Origin: Pleurodeles waltl
Lineage: Eukaryota; Chordata; Amphibia; Caudata; Salamandridae
Direction of reading: 5' to 3'
NCBI RefSeq assembly: GCF_031143425.1
Contig: NC_090437.1
Span: 850,219,978 to 850,283,977, forward strand
DNA length: 64,000 bases
The notes under the pieces are model-generated. The model did no database searches and had not been told where the DNA came from. It saw nothing but the letters and a program-made list of their open reading frames with translations. Position numbers and translations under genes: made by a program. Of this stretch, positions 57,195-64,000 are shown one piece after another. Every line of letters starts with the position of its first letter. The stretch's first letter is position 1.

Positions 57195-57665
57195 CTTGCA
57201 TGGAGCAGTGGTCTAGCAGTAAGTAGCCTAACAGCAGACGGATAGTTTACCAGATTCTAGTGCCTTTTCTCTGAGTACAACCTGCTCTGCCACATGCATG
57301 TTTGTCTTATTCTCAATTATTGTACTTCTGTAAATTGCCCACAACTCTTTTACAAGATCACAAGTTTCTCTGAAAGTCATACTTATGCAACCTAACAATA
57401 CCTAATCTCCTCCACCTCACCTATTAATCCTACCAACCATGCACATGAACTAATGAATTAATGATCACAATTAACCCCTATTAATTTAGTCCATCATAAA
57501 GAAACTTGAATGACTGCATGGAATGGTATGCATGAGTACCAATAACAGTGGAGTAACCGCTAACCTTGGGTTCTGGAGCAGCATGCTGCCCTGCTTAAGC
57601 GCTTCAATGCCTCGCCAGGGGTCGTAAGTGCTATATAAATGCATTACATCTACATTCACATTCAC
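57195..57665 (+). mobile_element. SINE-like repeat with tRNA-like head and L2-type tail
   Basis: The head, GAGCAGTGGTCTAGCAGTAAG (57203), resembles the 5' half and A box of a tRNA gene, with a decayed B-box region near 57246. The 3' end has CGCTTCAATGCCTCGCCAGG and GTGCTATATAAATGC, a tail type shared by some LINEs and SINEs, followed by ACATTCACATTCAC. The body between is old and may include unrelated sequence. Confidence 0.5.
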
Positions 57666-57734
57666 TAGCCAAAATTAATGTAGAAATTATTGCTTTGCAT
57701 GCTATGTGTTTGCAGAAAAGGTGAGCTTTGGCAT

Positions 57735-58015
57735 TGAGTGACATAGAGTGGCATTGTGTGGAGTGGAGTGGCATGAAGTAGAGGTGCATAGAGTAAAAAT
57801 GGAATAGAGTGGCATAGAACAGAGTGGCATAAAGTGGAGTGGAATAGAGTGGCATGGGGTAGAGTGGCATGGAGCAGAGTAGAATAGAGTGGAGTCATGT
57901 AGAGAGGATGGCGTAGAGTAGAGTGAAGTGGCATACAGTGGCATAGAGAAGAGTTGCCTAGAGTAGAGTTGTGTGGAGTGGCATAGAGTGGCATTGTGTG
58001 GAGTGGAGTGGTGCC
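57735..58015 (+). repeat. AGAGTGGCAT-type minisatellite
   Basis: About 280 bp of variable units of 10-20 bp (TAGAGTGGCATAGAG, GGAGTGGCATGGAG). It is strongly purine-rich on the + strand. Open frames on the - strand here are repeat artefacts. Confidence 0.92.
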
Positions 58016-61000
58016 CTAACTACAGTGTTTAAAGAACTACAAACACAGGCACCATCATTTAAAATAAATAAAGCAAAAAATTCAATACTTTATTTGGAAA
58101 AGTAAATAAAATTGATGCATGCATTTCTAAATCTAAAATTCCATCTTTCTACTGCTTTACCATGTGTTAGTATGCTCTGCAATAAACTATGTATTAAAAT
58201 GCTGTATCCATTGTGCTTCTGTGTAGGACCAATAAGGCCATTTAAAAGTGTGTGAGTGTGTGATCATTACAACTGGACAGGATATAAAAACAAGCATTGT
58301 TATTGTCAGTAGATCTCGCTTATAAATGGAGGTACCTTTTTTATCACAGGCACGTTCAGGCACTTAATAACTTAACATGCATGCATTCTGTAACTCATCC
58401 TTGCACTCATTCATCCTTTTCCATCCATTGAATGTGTGTTATATTTAACCCACTTAGTCAGCTACAATAAAACCCATACAAACTTGACAAGCATTTAAAA
58501 AAAAAAAAAAAAAGAATAAAAGAGGAGATGGTAGCACTTAAACATGGTGGGCATGTGCTCGAACATTTAAAATAAGTGAAAAATTAAACACAGCAGTTGG
58601 CAATCATCATGGAATAGCGCTGTGCATAGCATATCATTGCTTTAAACTTCCAACATAAATGCCACATATAGAAGTGATATGTTGGCCATTGCAGAGCAGT
58701 AAAATAATGATACACAACGAATAATTCCATTCTAAGTTGGCTGCCAGTTTTAAAAGTAGTGGCCGCACGGGAGGCGATGCGCTGCAGATGAAATGAGCAA
58801 CCAGGTAGCACTGCATTGTGAACTGCTGGTATGGCTAAAAACAAAATTGAAAAAGAAAATAAATGAGACAATTATAAAAAGGAGAAAATGGAAATCTGAA
58901 AGACTAGTCCACCATCCGTGGCACTGAACAGTGCTCATTTTCAGGCAGATGTAGAAATGTGACTAGACAAAATGACATCTCTCACAGGGCAATAAAGCCA
59001 CTGCCTGAAGTAAGCTGAGCCATGCTACATGCTGTCATGGGTGGGAGGAGCATGTGAACAGATAAATTCTGATGATGATGTTCAATCCCCCTCCTAAGTC
59101 GGATCATACCATTGGTGAAGGTAGGAAATTCGTGTCTCACCTGATGTGTCTGTAGAGTAAATAAATAGGGATTCCTGCACAACCCTGACAAATGCCCCTC
59201 GCCCCCCCCAGTCATACAAATGGACAGAAATATGTTGTCACTTTGAAGAGTGTAGAGCCAATGCACTCACCATCTGAACATAATTCCATAATTTAATCAT
59301 ATCTAGGCCATAGAAGAGGATTAGTCTGCCCTGGAGGTACCATCTTACCATGGCGGAGTAATGTCGCCTATAATGTAGCATGCTACATAAAGTGGGTGAG
59401 GTCTCGTCATCCAGAAATGATGATTTTCTGTTCTTTGCCCCTAGGTTTGTTTGGATAGAAGAAAAAATCCATACCCTGTAGCCATTAACCGAACCCTTTG
59501 TAGTGTTGAGGGGCATATTATGGACACCTTAACATATGTATGGCTGAAGAGGGCTGATCCCACTCCCCTCTCTGTATGGTTTTAATTAATTCTTTCAAAT
59601 GAATTATTTCAAATTACAGAAGTGGACAGAAAGTTAAAGCTACCAGGCTATATCTGTAACAAACACAGCCCTAGGGGACTTTTTCAAGGTACTAGTTGTT
59701 GCTACTCTGACAATAAATCTGGAATGTGTCTTGATAACAGGTATAGATAGCGAAGAGAGTAAACTGGTGACAATTATGGTGTGAGATGTTCCACTATGGA
59801 CTATAGAAGCTGTTCTGTATTTGAGTTTCTGGAGATGGTTGATGGGTAGTAGGGATCACTTTGTATTGAAGAATACAGAGAAAGGTAGTACCCAAGCTTG
59901 ATGTTGACTGCAGTCTGGGATGACAAGAAGAGGCTGAATGTAGCGAGATAACTATATTCGGACATTAGACTATATCACACCACAGAATACTCTCCTCACT
60001 ATCTTATATGTATGTTTCAACATATATTAAATAGATATACAATTATTATCACATTATTATTGAAGACAAGTTTCACTTAAACAAAAAGAATAATGAATGA
60101 ATATACTTTTACCATGATGCACATGCTAGTAAAACATCAGTGTATCTCTTGTTTCTTCTCTAAAATGTACGGCTCATTAATAATTACAGTTTTCCATCTC
60201 ATCATGAAAAGATCTTTGTGAGGAGTACTCTAAATGTCACAATACAGTTGGTAGCCACTACTGGTTAGCTGAATGGCCTATGTCTGCCGAAAGAAGCAAA
60301 TAATTCATTTTTAATTAATTACATTTCAGTTTATGTCATAGAAAATCAAATAATGGCAAAAAGAATTTTGGCCTCTGGTGACACCTGATAGTGTACTTGG
60401 GAGTCAAACTTATTCGATGAATGGAAATGCCTGAACAGTGACTCACTTTCATAGTGTCTCCATAATCAGAATAAAACCATGAATGACAAAATGACCACCC
60501 ATATCCATGAAAGCCCTCAGGGAAAACTGTGAGTGACAGGAACACAAATACATCCAATCAAACGCATAAATTATCTCACAAAGGACAACAGTGCTATAAA
60601 TCAAATTCAAAATGAGATTTCCAATGAAATAATAGAAAATCATTAAAATGGGTAGGTATGTCACTCTCTTTAAAGTCAAGCACAGGAAATGTAAAGAGAA
60701 TAAGGGATAGTATTTGTTTATCTGTGTTAATAGAATAAAGACATTCCTGCATTTATACTCCAAAGATCCACATTTTATGGCAGGATCAAAGGTTTCTATT
60801 ATGCTTGCTTATAACATGATAAAAACTGTCGGAGAACCACATTGAACCAGTTTGAAATAGAACATCGCAGAACATTTCGGGGCTGATTATGAGTTTGGCA
60901 GACAGAAATATTTGCCCGCCAAACACCTGATGGGGAAGTCACTGCGGTGCTGGCGATGAACTAGCATCTAGCTCTTATGGTAGACCTGGGAGAGAACTTC

Positions 61001-62330
61001 AAAATAGGTCTGTCCTTCTAGACATGTAGATAATCTGGACAATAAGTGGTGTACTTCTTTGTTTATGTATCGAAGGGCACCATGTTAAATTTTCAGTCTC
61101 TTTAGGACTTGATTATGCCGGGAACCAGGAAATCCAATTTGACAGAAGATATCAGTAAGGAAAGAATCTGGGAAGTGTAAAATAATCTACCCACAAATGT
61201 AAGTATTCACCTTTATGACAGAAGGACAACTTTTTCAGGTACAAATTATGAAGATGAATGATACTTGTTTATAAGAAAATTGAAAGAATGGTGTCTACAT
61301 ATATCAAAATACAAATGAAATGTGAACTCCATAAAGAGATTTATGGTTTAAATAGTTTAATGAAGCACTACGTTGCCAATAAAGGGCTGAAAGATAGGTG
61401 GGCTTAGAAGTAGGGAGGTGAACTGTTATATTTGCCTCTTTCATGGAACTGAAGGGCATTTTTGCAATATTGGCAAATTAAGGCTGATAGATAATCATCT
61501 TCATTCTCAACTTGGCCATCCATCATTGCATTTGGAGAGAGTCTCCTAAGCACAGACCGTTTTCCATTTTAAAGTGGAGCTAAAGTACAAATGTATTAAA
61601 ACTGCAGAGCTATAGATCTTGTTCTTACCAAAAAAGGGTTTTGTATAACCCTGTGACCTATAAGGTGCCCTTTGAAAGAAGATTGTATAACTCTTGTCTG
61701 AACAGAAGATTATTAGCGTGTAAAAGATATTGATTACTGGGTACATGTGTCTATATCTGAGTGTTTTAAAAATCTGTGTTCAGACCACGCATGCATCATG
61801 AATAATTCTGTGATCTGAAATGAGTTATTGTTTTTTTGGTAATTAGAAAAAATCCAATCCATCCTCCCATATCCTTAGGTATTGGGGTCAGAAATTGCTA
61901 ATGGCTACCTTAGAAATAACAACCATGAGGGCAGTCCTTCCTTGTAAAGGCCCTGGAAAAACGATACTGTAGCATATTGGAGCTTTCTTTGATGAACTTG
62001 TCTTCAAAGAGTAAACCTTGCGATATAGGGGAATCCAGACCTCTCAGTTTTGAATCTGTTTTAATAAAAAGTAATTCGAGTGATGAAGCGCGTCACAAGC
62101 ACCATTGAGATGGCTGTCAGGCTCTAATCCTCCTGAGCAGCTCTGGCAAACTCCCAGAATAATGCACCTTCCCGGAATCATTTCCTCTCAATACCACGAG
62201 ATTCAGTAGTCGGACGGTGGCTACCTCCCATTCTCACCATTTTTATGTAATTCACATGTAGCTGCAGCATTTTGTCTGTCTTGCTGTGCTGCTGTGCTGT
62301 TGTGCTGCATGCATTGGGAGGGCCGCCTTT
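58016..62330. other. Non-coding; poly(A) tract at 58497 and one MITE-like end at 60879
   Basis: AT-rich and without recognisable genes. A 17 bp A run at 58497-58513 could be the tail of an old retroposon. GGGGCTGATTATGAGTTTGGC at 60879 resembles the terminal motif of the Harbinger-type elements and continues to about 60975; no matching opposite end was found. Confidence 0.45.
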
Positions 62331-62334
62331 GTGG

Positions 62335-62645
62335 AGAATCTAACGCTGCTTCAAGGAGACTGGAGCAGCCTCCCTTTACATCCTGGGCACCTTTACTTCG
62401 ATGTTATACGCAAAGTAATCTTTAAGGACCTTTCTGCTTGTACAGTATTTTTTCTGCAGCTGTGTGTTATTAGCATGTCGGGCGTCTGAAGAGAAACAAA
62501 CGCTTTTTCACGGAGACTGGAGATGTCTCCCTTCCCGTTATGGGAACTATTACTTCAATGTTCTGTGCAAAGTAAGAGGCTTCTTTGGCATTTTAGGAAA
62601 CTTTCTGTCCATACAGTACTTTTTATGCAGCTGAGTGTCATAACA
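62335..62645 (+). repeat. Two-copy tandem duplication, unit about 165 bp
   Basis: ACGCTGCTTCAAGGAGACTGGAG (62342) recurs as ACGCTTTTTCACGGAGACTGGAG (62500). Both are followed by TACTTC(G/A)ATGTT, GCAAAGTAA and ACAGTA(T/C)TTTTT..GCAGCTG.GTGT. It lies just upstream of the L1-type ORF1 and may be 5' UTR repeats of that LINE, which are common in L1 elements. Confidence 0.8.
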
Positions 62646-63009
62646 TGAAAGTGCTTCTTTCACATCTCCTCATTGCAGGGCTGTCATACTGACGGTTATT
62701 TTCTGCCACTTGGGGTCTTGGTATCATTTATCCAATGAATGCGATTTAGGACAGGTGCGGAGTATGTCTCCTATGGTAACGCTGAACAATTGTTTTTGAC
62801 ACCTAATTGGGTCCCCTCCGTCTGGTGTGCCTGAAGGTACTTTCTCTACCCTTGTAGGGTGTTTTCTATTAATTTTCATTTTTACAAGTCGGGCAATTTC
62901 ATACTTATTTATCGGCAGATCTCTGAAGCAGAAGAAAAAGGGCATATCTCTCCCATCCTCAACCAAACGTACTATTCGCCATAAAAATTATTAACGGGAC
63001 CTTGTCCCT

Positions 63010-63882
63010 ATTACTTTCTCAGTCCTAAAGGATGGTACCAATGACTTTGGGGTGGGAGGTTCTGTGTCAGTCTCCACATCTCTGCTAAAAAAGCCTCTGC
63101 TTCAGGCAAAAGACCTAGGAAATATTTAGAATCTCCTTCCAAACCACAAACTCCTCTCACATTAGGGGACGTAATGGAATAAATAAAAACCTTAAAACCT
63201 TTTGTGGCGGAAGCTAATGCCTCCCTTATACGCATTGAGGAGAAATGGTCCACTCATGACCAATGTATTACTGCCATAGAGCAGCGTATCAGTGATGTAG
63301 AGAATTCTATTCCAAATGTATCTAGGTTGACCTAAGAAATTGAGCAACTCAAGAGGCCCACTTAAGACTTAGAAAACGGGAATCAGAGAAATAACTTTCA
63401 ACTTTATGGCACACCAAAGAATTCAGAGAGCCCCAACATGATCTCCTTTTTGCAAAAGGTAGCCCCTTCCATTGTCCATCTACAGAAGCACAACCTGCTA
63501 AACGTTCCAAGAGCTCATCACCTGGGCCCCAAACCATCTTTTACTACTTCTCACGCCAGACCTAGGGCATAATTATTCTCTTCTTAAAGCACACTGACTT
63601 AATTCACATTCTTTCCGCAGCCAAACAAGCGTGACCCTTGCAGTGGTCTGGTCATAAGGTATATTTCTCAGAGGATGTCTCCAACGCAACAGCTGCCATA
63701 AGAAAACACTTCCTTCAATTTCGTCCTCAACTAAAGTCCATGAACACTAAATACAGCTTTGTTTCTTCAAAATTACTAACAAAAGGAACTCTTACACTTT
63801 TGAGGACCCTTCTCAACTGCAGGACTTTCTTCTCCAATATCATCATGAGGATATAGAGATCGGTGCTACTGCCAAAACATGA
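63010..63882 (+). pseudogene. L1-type LINE ORF1 (RNA-binding protein), broken
   Basis: L1 ORF1 proteins form coiled-coil trimers that bind element RNA. Here a coiled coil (IRIEEKWSTHDQCITAIEQRI near 63220) is followed by the RRM-type core (LENGNQRNNFQLYGTPKNSE near 63370, VPRAHHLGPKPS near 63505). The C-terminal domain follows (WSGHKVYFSEDVSNATAA near 63640, FLQFRPQLKSMNTKY, and QYHHEDIEIGATAKT before TGA at 63880). Stops near 63175, 63335 and 63365 and frameshifts near 63560 and 63735 disable it. ORF2 would lie beyond the window. Confidence 0.75.
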
Positions 63883-64000
63883 TTGTTGTTTCTGCTAAGT
63901 TTGCCTATTTTTATGATTAACCCTCTGCTTTTTCTTACTTAGGTATTGTGTTTCCTTTGGATTCTTTTCCCATGTGACCTCCTTGTTTTTATGCATTTGT

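Noticed and set aside
57200..57275. A functional tRNA gene
   Set aside because: The A-box half is tRNA-like but the B box and acceptor stem do not pair, and the segment joins a SINE-type body and tail.
57631..57994. Several Met/Leu/Tyr/Thr-rich open frames on the - strand
   Set aside because: They are frames of the AGAGTGGCAT minisatellite; the periodic composition explains them.
1..64000. CRISPR array or bacterial-type operon
   Set aside because: No short direct repeats with unique spacers, no ribosome-binding sites or tightly packed ORFs. Introns, poly(A) signals and retroelements point to a vertebrate genome.

Overview
This 64 kb window looks like intergenic DNA from a very large vertebrate genome. 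I see no host protein-coding gene, rRNA or functional tRNA. Almost everything that can be named is a transposable element or a simple repeat. Very long LTRs (2.2-3.0 kb), Gmr1-like Ty3/gypsy elements, GGCGG-rich PIF/Harbinger elements with their MITEs, and LINEs with a CAATCAATC 3' tail together suggest a salamander, probably a newt. This is inference from element composition, not from a marker gene.

Layout. 1-5080: relic of a Gmr1-like Ty3/gypsy polymerase gene on the + strand, split by a 2993 bp solo LTR (178-3170). 5941-14319: a young, structurally complete but non-autonomous 8.4 kb LTR retrotransposon on the - strand. It has two nearly identical 2.17 kb LTRs, a GCCAT target duplication, a primer-binding site, and one long ORF that carries a SAP-like N-terminus and about fourteen 37-residue tandem repeats. 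It has no capsid, protease, reverse transcriptase or integrase. 14520-23824: a PIF/Harbinger DNA transposon with a Myb-like gene (+), a HARBI1-type transposase (-) and a second, different SANT/Myb-like gene (+). A CR1/L2-group LINE (about 21751-23700, -) is inserted near its right end. 24991-34150: a 3'-truncated Gmr1-like element with a 966 bp LTR, SAP-like gag start, SCAN-like capsid, protease, integrase, reverse transcriptase and RNase H in that order. A 2679 bp solo LTR (29642-32320, target duplication AGGCA) interrupts the integrase.

34190-43300 holds degenerate tandem repeats, a foldback element, a GAGTG minisatellite, a GATA microsatellite, a satellite array carrying two unrelated-looking MITEs at the same position of its unit, and a 5'-truncated LINE copy. 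43300-52500 is mostly unrecognised sequence with two multi-hairpin repeats and one LTR-like block. 52570-56140 is a broken endogenous retrovirus (RT, RNase H, integrase) whose integrase end is present twice. 57195-58015 holds a tRNA-headed SINE-like repeat and a minisatellite. The right end (63010-63882) is a broken L1-type ORF1.

Relationships: the 8.4 kb element and the 25-34 kb element share LTR sequence, LTR ends, primer-binding site and the SAP-like N-terminus. The smaller one therefore looks like a non-autonomous relative that could be mobilised by a Gmr1-like partner. The MITEs share terminal motifs with the Harbinger element and may likewise be its dependants. All coordinates and homologies come from reading the sequence; none were checked against a database.
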